Assembly: GCF_022414535.1 (NCBI RefSeq)
Contig: NZ_JADWYM010000046.1
Location: 1-51,554 of the forward strand
Reading direction: 5' to 3'
DNA: 51,554 nt
Source of the DNA: Streptomyces sp. MUM 2J
GTDB lineage: Bacteria; Actinomycetota; Actinomycetes; Streptomycetales; Streptomycetaceae
Positions 27,883-36,323 of the stretch are shown piece by piece (position 1 is the stretch's first letter; each line of letters begins with the position of its first letter). Under the pieces are notes generated by a model, which saw only the letters and a program-made list of their open reading frames with translations, did no database searches and was not told the DNA's origin. The position numbers and the translations under genes were made by a program.

Positions 27883-29049
27883 TCAGCCCGTGCGGACGAG
27901 GGCGTTCTCGACGTCGTCGAGGACGGCGTTGCTCGCTTCGAGGGCGCCCGGCCGCCTCCGGCAGGAGAGGGTGACCTCGATCTCCTCGCCGAACTGGCAG
28001 GTGCTCAGGAACATCTCGGCGTAGGGCACGAGCATCGGCAGCGTGAAGAAGGCAGTGGGACAGAAGCCGGCGGTGCTCAGCTCCCCGACGTCCACAGGGC
28101 CGTGGTCGGAGACGATCGACGTGCACGGGAAGCGGGTTCCGTCCAGGTCCTGCGCCTCGCGCAGACTGTTGGCGAAGGGGTTGCTGCGCAGGAAGTCCCG
28201 GTCGAGCGACGCCACTTCACGCTTGCCGAGCAGGGCGCGGAGGATCTGGCCGTGCAGCCGCTTCCAGCTGTCGTCGCGCCGGAGGTCCAGCACCAGCTGG
28301 GAGGTCAGGTTCGCGGTGGAGCGGATCGTGCGGTCGTGGCGGCGCAGGTCGACCGGGACGATCAGGCGCCCCGTGTCGGTGGCGAGGTGCCGGGAGAGGG
28401 CGGCCGCCACGCGCGCGGTGACCGCGGACGGCGCGGCCGGCACGCGGCGGCGGGTCCACAGCGGCGTGCTCTCGGCGGGGCCGTGGCCGAGGATCGCGGG
28501 CAGGCCCGGCAGACGCGCGGGCGGCTCGGCCGGCGGCACGGTGCCGGCGGCCTTGCGGAAATGGGTGTCGTCGACGACCGCTCCGGCACCCACGGGCTCC
28601 TCGCCGCGCAGGATCCGGAACACGTCGGCGATCCACTGCCGCAGGCCCCGGCCGTCGGTGACGACGTGGCTCGCGCGGACGACGAGACGGGTCCCCGACG
28701 GCCCCACCGACAGGCCGGCCTCGCACACCGGGCCGGTGACGACGTCGAGGTCGCCGTGGAAGAAGGGGTGGTCGAAACCGGCGCCGTCGGGCAGCACCCG
28801 GACCGGCGGGAGCGGGCCGTCGGCGCGCCAGGCCGTCGCGCGGCGGCGGACCGCCAGACCGGGGGCGGCCAGGGTGGCGCCCCGCACCGCGTGCTCCAGC
28901 GCCTCGGCGTCGATGCGGCCCTCGCCCTCGACGACCATCTGGATCAGCTGGGGGGTGCCGGTGGCGGCAGCGTTGAGGTAACCGCGTTCGATCTGCGAGA
29001 TACGGCGCTGGTAGGGCCGGGGAACCCGGTCTGTCGCTGATGCTGTCAT
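27883..29049 (-). CDS. Condensation-domain-like acyltransferase (PapA/WES superfamily)
   Basis: A 388-residue single-domain protein with the catalytic motif of the CoA-dependent acyltransferase/condensation superfamily: SHVVTDGRG, i.e. HxxxDG with one His. The C-terminal half has a TSIVSDHG block. Free-standing members esterify or amidate acyl-carrier-bound chains, so it is a plausible chain-release enzyme that transfers the polyketide onto an amine such as diaminopropionate or an alcohol. The ATG at 29049 overlaps the PPTase stop (ATGA). The longer frame upstream of it lies inside the PPTase gene and is not real. Confidence 0.82.
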   Translation of the reverse strand: MTASATDRVPRPYQRRISQIERGYLNAAATGTPQLIQMVVEGEGRIDAEALEHAVRGATLAAPGLAVRRRATAWRADGPLPPVRVLPDGAGFDHPFFHGDLDVVTGPVCEAGLSVGPSGTRLVVRASHVVTDGRGLRQWIADVFRILRGEEPVGAGAVVDDTHFRKAAGTVPPAEPPARLPGLPAILGHGPAESTPLWTRRRVPAAPSAVTARVAAALSRHLATDTGRLIVPVDLRRHDRTIRSTANLTSQLVLDLRRDDSWKRLHGQILRALLGKREVASLDRDFLRSNPFANSLREAQDLDGTRFPCTSIVSDHGPVDVGELSTAGFCPTAFFTLPMLVPYAEMFLSTCQFGEEIEVTLSCRRRPGALEASNAVLDDVENALVRTG

Positions 29050-29807
29050 GCGGGCTCCAGGGGGAGGGCGGCCTGGCGACGGGGAGACTGCCGCCACCAG
29101 CGGACGGGGGCGGGTTCGCCGGCGGCGAGGGCGAGGTGGAGGTCGGGGCGATCGGGAACGAGGGTGGCCGAACACACGTGGTAGGACGGGAGGTTGGTGG
29201 GGCGCCAGCCCGGCCGCCAGGCCGGCAGCCGGACTCCGGCGAAGGTCTCCTTCGTCACGTGTGAGGCCTTGATGAGCGCCTCGCACTCGGCGAAGTCCCG
29301 GATGGCGGCCGGTTCCCCACGACCCAGCACCTCGCCCAGCCACCGCATGGCGGCCGGGCGGTGCCGCTCGTCCTGCAGGTCGATCCCCACGTGCGGTCCG
29401 GTGGACAGGGCCACGGCACTGAAGTCGTCGCAGTGCGCCACGGACGCGGCCGCTCCGAGAGCCGGGACGCTCCAGCGTTTGTGGGCGTCCCTGGTGAGGT
29501 CGGCCGCGGTGAGCCCGACGCCGTAGACGGTGGTGACGGCGTCGAGGACGAGCGAGCGGCCGGAGGTGTTCAGGCGGTGGCCCATGCGGTCACGCGGGAG
29601 GCCGTGGTGCCGGGTGACGAGGCAGTCGATCACAGCGGGTCGGTGGGCGTCCGGGGTCCCGGGGGCCGTGGCCCCCAACGCCCCTTCGGCCCGGCCGGCC
29701 TCGTCCACGGCCCCCCACCGGGCCGTGCGCAGCCCGCCGCCACCGGCGGGCGGCCGCCGGTCCGGCTCGTGCGCCGGCCCCGTCACCGGCACCATCGGCC
29801 CGCCCAT
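29046..29807 (-). CDS. 4'-phosphopantetheinyl transferase (Sfp type)
   Basis: A 253-residue enzyme that converts apo to holo carrier proteins. Motifs seen are SVAHCDD (substrate His), GIDLQD (metal-binding Asp; the usual Glu is Gln) and FAECEALIKAS, matching WxxKEAxxK with Cys in place of the first Lys. The substitutions are notable but the architecture is typical. The ATG at 29807 overlaps the KS-CLF stop as TGATG. A dedicated PPTase fits a cluster with two discrete carrier proteins. Confidence 0.85.
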   Translation of the reverse strand: MGGPMVPVTGPAHEPDRRPPAGGGGLRTARWGAVDEAGRAEGALGATAPGTPDAHRPAVIDCLVTRHHGLPRDRMGHRLNTSGRSLVLDAVTTVYGVGLTAADLTRDAHKRWSVPALGAAASVAHCDDFSAVALSTGPHVGIDLQDERHRPAAMRWLGEVLGRGEPAAIRDFAECEALIKASHVTKETFAGVRLPAWRPGWRPTNLPSYHVCSATLVPDRPDLHLALAAGEPAPVRWWRQSPRRQAALPLEPA

Positions 29808-32119
29808 CACGACCCCGCGTCGAACACGGCCGCCGCGTAGCTGCCGCCGTGCGCGAAGCTGGACAGCAGGACATGGCCCCTGGCGTCCCCGTTCAGGGCC
29901 GCCACCAGGCCGAGGGCGCCCGCGCTGCCGTAGGTCTCGCCGAGCAGCGCCTTCGGGGTCAGGACCGGGCGGCCGGACAGACCCGCGTGCTTCATGGCCT
30001 GCCGTTCGGCCACGTCGACCAGGGTGTGGCCGGAGGCCGCCGAGACGACCGTGCCGATGTCGGCCGGACGGGTGCCGGCCTCCGCCATGGCGGCACGCAG
30101 TGAGCGTGCCCAGGCCTCACCGTCCCGGCCGAGGCGGCCGATGCCCACCGACTCGCCCGAGGCGCCGTAGCCCTTCACCCGGGCCAGGACCGGGGCGCCA
30201 CGGGAGGCCGCCGACCGCTCGCTCTCCAGCAGGATCGCCGCCGCGCCCTCGGACAGCACCATGCCCGTACGGGCACCGGGGACCACGTGGGGCGTGCGGG
30301 CGTAGCCGGGGAGGCCCGCCCGGGTCGCGAGCGCCTGTTCCGGGAACTCGTCGGCGATGACGACCATGATGCGCTCCGCCGCGCCCCTGGCGATCACGCG
30401 GGACGCGAGCTGCAGTGCCAGGACCGAACTCGTGCCGCCGTTGGCGATCGTCGCCGTGTAGCCGCGGTAGCGGTGGAGCATCGCGACATGGCCGGCCGCC
30501 GCGTTCACGACCGTGTTGGCGAACAGGGCCGGGTTGGCGCCCGTGATGCCCTGCTGCAGCACTCCCTTGTGGAACCGCAGGACCGAGGTCACGGGGCCGT
30601 AGCCCGTCGCGAACACGACGCCGGTGCCCTCGGCCTCCGCCCGGGAGGGCTTGCCGTGGCGGCCGTACAGGTCGGCCACCGCCGCGGCGGCCAGCAGGCT
30701 GAGCGGGTCCATCCGGCGGACGCGGCTCGGGTTGATGCCCCGGGCGGCCGACCGGATGTCCACCCGGCCGACCGGGACCTCGCCCACGCCCTCGACGTGC
30801 TCCAGCCCGGTGAAGCAGGCCCGCTCCCCGGCGAGCGCCTCCACCAGGGCCTGCGTGCTGCCCGCGGCTCCCGCGAGGCCGGCCATGCCCGTCACCACCA
30901 CGTCGTGGACCGCTTCCGTGCGACGCGGTGCGCCGCCGGCCCGGCCGGGCTCGTGGATCACCACCGAGGCGTTGTTGCCGCCGAACGCGAAGGAGTTGGA
31001 CAGCACGACGCCGGGGTCGGCCCTGCGTCCCGTCTCCGGGACGATGTCCAGGCCGAACGGCGACGGGACGCCCCGTGTGTTGATCGTCGGGGGCAGCGTG
31101 CCCCGGTCGACGGCGAGGGTGCTGACGACCGCCTCCACCGCCCCGGCCGCGCCGAGCGTGTGGCCCACGATCGACTTCGTCGAGCTGGCCGGCGGGACGT
31201 CGGCGCCGAACAGGAGCTTGACCGCCTTGGGTTCGGAGGCGTCGTTCGCGGGGGTGCCCGTGCCGTGCAGGTTGAGGTAGTCGACGTCCGCCGGGCCGAG
31301 GCCCGCGGTCTCCAGGGCCTGCGCCATCGCCGCACAGGCACCCTTGCCACTGGGGTCGGGGGCGGTCTGGTGGTAGCCGTCGCAGGAGAGGCCGTAACCG
31401 CCCAGCTCGGCGAGGGCCCGGGCGCCCCGGGAGGCGGCCCGGTCGGCCGGCTCCAGGACCATGAACCCGGCGCCCTCGCCGAGCGTCAGCCCCGTGGAGG
31501 CCGACATCGGCGAGCAGGGCTCGGGGTCCAGGGCGCCCAGTGCGCTGAAGCCGTACGCCGACAGCGTGGCGAGCGGGTCGACGCCGCCGCAGATGACGTA
31601 GTCGACGTCCTCCTTCCACAGCAGCTCGGCCGCGTAGCCGAGGGCGACCGCGCTGGCGGCACAGGCGTTCGACAGCACGACGCGCGGACCACGCAGGTCG
31701 AACTCGGCGGCGATGTAGTCGCCGACGCAGGGCAGCTGGGAGGCGGCGGCCTGCTCCGCGTCCAGCCTGCCCTCGTGGACCAGGCCCGCGTGAACGCCCT
31801 CCAGCGTGGGCATGGCTCCGAGACTGGAGCCGACCACGACCGCGACCCGGTTCCGGTCGACGGCGTCCAGGTCGAGCCCGCTGCTCCGCAACGCCTCGCG
31901 GATGGCGGTCGCCGCGAGGCTGTAGCAGCGGTCGAGGACGTCCGGCTGCGGGCTGGTGACCATGCCCGCCCAGTCCGTCAGCAGCTCGGAGGTGTCGAAC
32001 AGGGTGTTGGTGCGGATGCCGGAGGTCCCCGCCGTGATGGACGCCCAGCCCTTCTCGACGTCCTCACCGGCTCCGGTGATCAGTCCCAGGCCCGTGAGGG
32101 CGATGCTCGGCGCGCCCAT
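29807..32119 (-). CDS. Fused ketosynthase-chain-length-factor (type II PKS)
   Basis: A 770-residue protein with two complete thiolase-fold domains. Domain 1 (about 1-405) is an active ketosynthase: Cys153 in LSNACAASAVAL, His in NLHGTGTPAND and His in KSIVGHTLGAAG. Domain 2 (about 420-770) has the same fold, but the nucleophile position is Gly562 in IANGGTSSVLAL and the HGTGT motif is lost, as in chain-length factors. Type II systems normally encode KS and CLF as separate, translationally coupled proteins. A covalent fusion is reminiscent of the KS-CLF pair inside PUFA synthases. It should elongate an ACP-bound chain with malonyl units and set its length. ATG 32119 gives the conserved start MGAPSIALTGLG. 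Confidence 0.93.
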   Translation of the reverse strand: MGAPSIALTGLGLITGAGEDVEKGWASITAGTSGIRTNTLFDTSELLTDWAGMVTSPQPDVLDRCYSLAATAIREALRSSGLDLDAVDRNRVAVVVGSSLGAMPTLEGVHAGLVHEGRLDAEQAAASQLPCVGDYIAAEFDLRGPRVVLSNACAASAVALGYAAELLWKEDVDYVICGGVDPLATLSAYGFSALGALDPEPCSPMSASTGLTLGEGAGFMVLEPADRAASRGARALAELGGYGLSCDGYHQTAPDPSGKGACAAMAQALETAGLGPADVDYLNLHGTGTPANDASEPKAVKLLFGADVPPASSTKSIVGHTLGAAGAVEAVVSTLAVDRGTLPPTINTRGVPSPFGLDIVPETGRRADPGVVLSNSFAFGGNNASVVIHEPGRAGGAPRRTEAVHDVVVTGMAGLAGAAGSTQALVEALAGERACFTGLEHVEGVGEVPVGRVDIRSAARGINPSRVRRMDPLSLLAAAAVADLYGRHGKPSRAEAEGTGVVFATGYGPVTSVLRFHKGVLQQGITGANPALFANTVVNAAAGHVAMLHRYRGYTATIANGGTSSVLALQLASRVIARGAAERIMVVIADEFPEQALATRAGLPGYARTPHVVPGARTGMVLSEGAAAILLESERSAASRGAPVLARVKGYGASGESVGIGRLGRDGEAWARSLRAAMAEAGTRPADIGTVVSAASGHTLVDVAERQAMKHAGLSGRPVLTPKALLGETYGSAGALGLVAALNGDARGHVLLSSFAHGGSYAAAVFDAGS

Positions 32120-33159
32120 CAGGCGATCCGGGTGGTGAGGGAGCGGGCGATGACCCGCGGCAGGGTGGCCGTACGCAGCGGGCGCCCGGCCGACTGCTCG
32201 TCGCGGGCGGCCAGTTCGAGACCGGGCACCCAGAACGGAGCGTCCAGCAGGGCGAGCACCAGCTCCTCCTCCGGGTTGGCGGAGGGCGCCTGCCACAGGA
32301 TCCTTCCCACCGGCCGCCCGGCCGCGGTGACCTCGGTGCCGGCCGCGAAGCGGCTGTCGGCCGGGGCGGCCAGCGCGGTCAGCCGCGCCGTCTCGCCGGT
32401 CGGCCCGGCCAGGCCGTCGGAGCCGCGGAACTCGCCGAGGCGGTTCCAGTCGACCATCCAGGACAGGTCGGCCTCGGCCACCGACAGCCCGGCGAAGCCG
32501 GACGCGAAGACGCCCATGCCGGCCTCGGCCTGGACCCGGATCAGGCCCTCGGGGCCGACCGGGGCGCCCCCCTGCTCGGCGACCGCGGCGAGCACGGCCT
32601 CGTGGGCGGTCTCGGGGGCGTTGGTCAGCAGCAGGTAGCCGTACTCGCCGGTGGTGCCCACACGGGCCAGATGGGCCAGGGCAGCCTGGTCGTCGGAGAG
32701 CGCCGACTCGGTGACGCCGTGCAGGGTCAGGCCGGAGATGTCGAAGTCGACGAACTTCGCGGCCACCGACCAGGCCGTCGGGCCCTCGAACGCCGTGGCA
32801 CCCCAGCCCTCGGGCTCGACGTCGATCTCGACGCCCGCGGGGAGGTCCAGCTGCGCCAGGTAGGCACCGAGCTCCCCGGCGGTGACCGCGGTGCGCGGCA
32901 GCAGCCACGAGTCGTCACCGATCTCGAAGTGCAGCAGGATCGCGAACGGGGAGCCGTCCTCGTTCAGCGCCAGCACCTCGCGGACGGTGTCCGGCTCCAC
33001 GAACTCGGCCGACTTGGCCAGGAACCGGTCCAGCAGGCTGAGCCGCTCGTCCCCGGAGATCCGCACGAAGGGGGCGGTGATCCGGTAGGAGCCGACGGTG
33101 GTGCGGACGGTGGCGTAGTCGTCGGACTGGGTGCGGGACGCGGCAACGGACGTGGTCAT
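32119..33159 (-). CDS. GcvT/YgfZ-like aminomethyltransferase-fold protein
   Basis: A 346-residue protein resembling the T-protein of the glycine cleavage system and its folate-binding relatives. Sections such as LLDRFLAKSAEFV, GEYGYLLLT and the C-terminal barrel region point to the GcvT fold. The catalytic Asp region of true GcvT is not clearly conserved, so I cannot claim folate-dependent C1 transfer. No other glycine-cleavage genes are near. In this operon it might demethylate, methylate or bind an amino-acid-derived intermediate. Its stop and the KS-CLF start share one base (TGATG), which indicates coupling. Confidence 0.72.
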   Translation of the reverse strand: MTTSVAASRTQSDDYATVRTTVGSYRITAPFVRISGDERLSLLDRFLAKSAEFVEPDTVREVLALNEDGSPFAILLHFEIGDDSWLLPRTAVTAGELGAYLAQLDLPAGVEIDVEPEGWGATAFEGPTAWSVAAKFVDFDISGLTLHGVTESALSDDQAALAHLARVGTTGEYGYLLLTNAPETAHEAVLAAVAEQGGAPVGPEGLIRVQAEAGMGVFASGFAGLSVAEADLSWMVDWNRLGEFRGSDGLAGPTGETARLTALAAPADSRFAAGTEVTAAGRPVGRILWQAPSANPEEELVLALLDAPFWVPGLELAARDEQSAGRPLRTATLPRVIARSLTTRIA

Positions 33160-33189
33160 GGTGTGCGGTTTCCTTTTCGACGGGGTTGT

Positions 33190-35208
33190 TCAGAGGACGG
33201 GTTCGGGGTGGACGGCCAGGTGCCAGGAACTCTCCCGCCGTGCCGGGGACACACAGCCGACGAGGAGGCCCGAGGGGGTCGTGCGGAGCACGATCTCGGC
33301 ATCGGGGCCGGGGTGGGCGGGCCGGCAGTCGAGCCAGCTGCCGTCGGACAGCCGCACCGAGGCGGCCGACGCCCAGATCTGGCGGAACCCGGTGGAGTCG
33401 AGCTCCCATCCGGTGTGCGCCGAGTCCAGTACCACGGCGGTCGTCCGCGGGGTGTTCGGGGTGATCCAGAGGACGACCTCCTCCTCGTGGCCGGGGGCCT
33501 GCACGTCGATGCGCACCGGCTCGGCCGGGTCCTCGGCGCCGGTGAGTTCCCAGCCGATCCGCTCGCGCGGCGAGAACAGGGCCAGAGGGTGCTTCTCCTC
33601 CCAGGGCGCGGACGTCCGCACGCCCCAGCCGAGGCCGCTGGCGCGGCCGGCGCGGTCGTGCTCGGCCGTCACCCACATGCCCGCCGACCAGCGGGGGTTG
33701 TTGCCGAACGCCCGGGTGCGCGGGTACGGGCTGCGCAGGACCTTGGTCGTGCCCTCGCGCCACGAGGTGACGCCGCCGGCCGACGGGGTCAGCCGCAGGT
33801 CGCGTGTGGTGGCGGACGGCCGGGCGGTGGCACGGGGCCGGGCCTCGGGCGCGGGCGCGGGCCGCGGGAGGAACTCGGTGCGCAGCCGGGCCACGCCGTC
33901 CTCGCCGGGCTCCAGGACGCGCTCCAGGAGCGTGCTGTGGATGAGCCGCACCGGCTCCCGGACCGGCAGCCGGACCGCGAACGGGGTTCCCTGCCAGAGG
34001 AGTTCGTCCCCGACCGGTACGACGTGCGAGGCGGCGACCACTTCGGAGGCGTCGCGGACGCCCAGGCCGAGCCCGATCGGACGGGCCACGCCGGTGCCGC
34101 TGTGGAAGGTGCCCTGGCGCAGTCCGACGGTCTGGAAGACCCTGCCGGGGCGGCCGGTGAAGGTGAAGTCCTGGCGCAGGACGCCCTCGTGGAAGGTGAC
34201 CGTGCCCACGACCTGGTCGCCACCGAGCCGTTCGGTGACCCGGAGCCCGTGCTCGACGGGAACGACCTCCAGGTCGCACGGCTCTCCCTCGCGCCAGCCC
34301 GCCGAGCGTTCGGCCCGGCAACCGGGCCAGGTGGAGACGAACACCGGCCCGTGGTGGCCGGGGGCCAGCACGCGCACGGTCCCGTCGTCGCCGTCCACCT
34401 CGACGGTCAGGCCGTCCCCGCCGAACCGGTGCGGCGCGAGGCCCTTCGGTGCGCGGACGGAGTACGGGGGTCCGGCGAGCCGCAGGGCCCGGCCGGCGCC
34501 GTCGGCTCCCGTGATCGTCGCCTCCCGTACGGTTCCCCGGTCGACGTCGACACTGGCGGTGAGACGGAACTCGCCCAGGCCGAGGACGTAGTCGACCGTG
34601 CGGACACCGTCCACCAGCCGTACGTCGGAGCGCAGTTCGCCGTCCCGGGACTCGGTGACGGTGCCGAAACTGCTCAGCTGCCCGAGGGCCGACCTGACCT
34701 CGGCCCCGAGGTCCTCGAAGACGCTGCGCAGGATCAGCGGGATGTAGTTGTGGAGTTCGACGTTGCCGTCCTCGCCGGGCACGGTCTGCCCGACCGAGAC
34801 ACAGCCGACGCGCCGGTACAGCTTGAACGCCACGGAGTTGGCCGGGTTGACGGTGAGCCGCAGCACGAGGCAGCCGGTCCGCACCATCCATTCGACGGCC
34901 TCCGTGAACAGCCGCCCGGTGACGACCCCGTTCCGGTGGGCCGGTGCGACGAAGAACATGTCGGCGATCAGCTCACCGGCGCGGGCGCAGCGTCGGCCGG
35001 TGTTGCGGAACAGGCCGAAGGTGCCCACCACGCGCCCGCCGTCGACGGCCACCAGGAACGTCGCCGTGTCCCGTTCGGCCAGCTCGCGCTCCAGTTCGCC
35101 GCCGGTGATTCCGCCGGCCACCGGGTTGGGGTTGTCACGGTGGCGGTTGTACAGCTCCGCGATGTCGTGCGCGTCGCCCTGCTGGTACGGGCGGATCGTG
35201 ACGGACAT
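33190..35208 (-). CDS. GNAT acyltransferase fused to a large domain of unknown function
   Basis: A 672-residue protein. Residues about 1-160 are a GNAT N-acyltransferase (IADMFFVAPAHRNGVVTGRL is the acetyl-CoA-binding region; LTVNPANSVAFKLYRRVGC is the C-terminal strand). The remaining ~510 residues are mostly beta-strand-like with many Trp, Gly and Arg, and contain a Pro/Ala/Arg-rich linker near 475-495. They match no family I can name; a mutarotase- or glycosidase-like beta fold is a guess. A strong AGGAGGTG box precedes the ATG. The GNAT part could acylate the amino group of the product or use an acyl-ACP. Confidence 0.75.
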   Translation of the reverse strand: MSVTIRPYQQGDAHDIAELYNRHRDNPNPVAGGITGGELERELAERDTATFLVAVDGGRVVGTFGLFRNTGRRCARAGELIADMFFVAPAHRNGVVTGRLFTEAVEWMVRTGCLVLRLTVNPANSVAFKLYRRVGCVSVGQTVPGEDGNVELHNYIPLILRSVFEDLGAEVRSALGQLSSFGTVTESRDGELRSDVRLVDGVRTVDYVLGLGEFRLTASVDVDRGTVREATITGADGAGRALRLAGPPYSVRAPKGLAPHRFGGDGLTVEVDGDDGTVRVLAPGHHGPVFVSTWPGCRAERSAGWREGEPCDLEVVPVEHGLRVTERLGGDQVVGTVTFHEGVLRQDFTFTGRPGRVFQTVGLRQGTFHSGTGVARPIGLGLGVRDASEVVAASHVVPVGDELLWQGTPFAVRLPVREPVRLIHSTLLERVLEPGEDGVARLRTEFLPRPAPAPEARPRATARPSATTRDLRLTPSAGGVTSWREGTTKVLRSPYPRTRAFGNNPRWSAGMWVTAEHDRAGRASGLGWGVRTSAPWEEKHPLALFSPRERIGWELTGAEDPAEPVRIDVQAPGHEEEVVLWITPNTPRTTAVVLDSAHTGWELDSTGFRQIWASAASVRLSDGSWLDCRPAHPGPDAEIVLRTTPSGLLVGCVSPARRESSWHLAVHPEPVL

Positions 35209-35302
35209 TCCACACCTCCTGCTCTTTCGACGGGATGTCTCTCGGTGGAGCGCCGGCGCCGCGGGCGTGCCGCGGCCGGTCGCGCGGTTCGTCCACGGGG
35301 CG

Positions 35303-35351
35303 CGCCCGGTGCCGCGGCGGGCTCCGGCCGGCCCGCCCGGTGCCGCGGCGG
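35303..35351. repeat. 18-bp direct repeat in the gap between DH and GNAT genes
   Basis: CGCCCGGTGCCGCGGCGG occurs at 35303-35320 and again at 35334-35351. The 242-bp gap holding it is the longest inside the operon and contains no credible small ORF. It may simply be low-complexity GC-rich DNA. Confidence 0.6.
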
Positions 35352-35450
35352 ACGGCGTTCGCGCCGTCGCGACGCGCGGACGTCGCCTGCCGCGGCGCTC
35401 AGCGGCCGGGCGCCGGCGGACGCCGTACCGCGGCGCCTCCAGCGGGGCGC

Positions 35451-35981
35451 TCAGCCCCGGGCGTCCTTGCGCCCGGTGGTGACGATCAGGGAGCCCGCGG
35501 CCGCGAGTTCGCTGCCGACGCTGGCGCGCACCGAGACCTGCCGGAGGCCGCGCAGGCGCTGGCCGAGTTTCGCCTCCAGGCGAAGCTGGTCGCCGGGGAC
35601 GACGAGCCGGGAGAACTTCATCGAGCTGATGGAGCCCAGGTAGCCGACGCTCTCGGACGGGTCGGCCGGGGCCTCGCCCTCGGTGGCTCCCCCGGCGGCC
35701 GCCTCGATGATCTCGGCGACGTAGACGACCGCGACGAGCTGGGCCATCGCCTCGACGATCATCACGCCGGGCATGATCGAGTGGTCGGGGTAGTGCCCGG
35801 CGAAGAAGGGCTCGTTCACCGACACGCTCTTCACGCCGCGGCCAGAGACGCCGGGGACGACGTCGAAGGCCCGGTCGATCATCAGCATCGGCCAGCGGTG
35901 CGGCAGCATCCGCTTGATGTCGTCGGAGGAGTAGCTGAAGGCCTGCTTCGACCCGGTGGAGGCCTCGGAGGTGACCGTCAT
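35451..35981 (-). CDS. FabZ/FabA-type 3-hydroxyacyl-ACP dehydratase
   Basis: A 176-residue hot-dog-fold dehydratase. The start LPHRWPMLMIDRA and the active-site helix FFAGHYPDHSIMPGVMIVEA, with catalytic His in GHYPD and acidic residue in VEAMAQ, are typical of FabZ. It removes water from the beta-hydroxy intermediate made by the ketoreductase, leaving a trans double bond. No enoyl reductase is encoded in the operon, so double bonds should persist and give a polyene. It starts 2 bp after the ACP gene. Confidence 0.9.
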   Translation of the reverse strand: MTVTSEASTGSKQAFSYSSDDIKRMLPHRWPMLMIDRAFDVVPGVSGRGVKSVSVNEPFFAGHYPDHSIMPGVMIVEAMAQLVAVVYVAEIIEAAAGGATEGEAPADPSESVGYLGSISSMKFSRLVVPGDQLRLEAKLGQRLRGLRQVSVRASVGSELAAAGSLIVTTGRKDARG

Positions 35982-35983
35982 GC

Positions 35984-36274
35984 TCAGGCCTCGCGCGCTT
36001 CGACGAAGTCGACCAGGGCGTTGATGGACCCGAAGGCCTCGAAGTCGTCGTCGCTGATCAGGACGTCGAACTCGTTGTTGACCATGACGACGATCTCCAG
36101 CGTGTCCAGCGAGTCCATCTCCAGACCGCGGCCGAACAGCGGCTGGTTGTCGGAGACGACGGCCGGCTCGACGTCCAGGCCGAGACGCTCGATGATCATC
36201 GTCTTGATCTTCGTGTTCTTCTCCAGGCGCGCCTCGGCCTGGCTGCGGATGTCCTCGAAGGTGGCGGCGGGCAT
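35984..36274 (-). CDS. Acyl carrier protein (chain-elongating)
   Basis: A 96-residue ACP with phosphopantetheine attachment at Ser55 in EMDSLDTLE. The surrounding acidic helix (SDDDFEAFGSINALVDFVEA) is typical. It sits between KR and DH genes, so it is the likely carrier for polyketide elongation by the KS-CLF. The N-terminal ~20 residues are longer than in FabC-type ACPs. Confidence 0.92.
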   Translation of the reverse strand: MPAATFEDIRSQAEARLEKNTKIKTMIIERLGLDVEPAVVSDNQPLFGRGLEMDSLDTLEIVVMVNNEFDVLISDDDFEAFGSINALVDFVEAREA

Positions 36275-36323
36275 GCGGGGTCCTCTCGTGGGTGGTGGTG
36301 GGTCGGACGCGGCGCCGAAGGCG

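Noticed and set aside
32120..32908. Apparent N-terminal extension of the KS-CLF protein
   Set aside because: It overlaps the GcvT-like gene in another frame and has no fold. The conserved ketosynthase start is at 32119.
33174..35233. Shared TTTCGACGGG upstream of the GcvT-like and GNAT genes as an operator
   Set aside because: Only ten bases in common, positioned inside an operon near ribosome binding sites. It is more likely chance or shared leader sequence.
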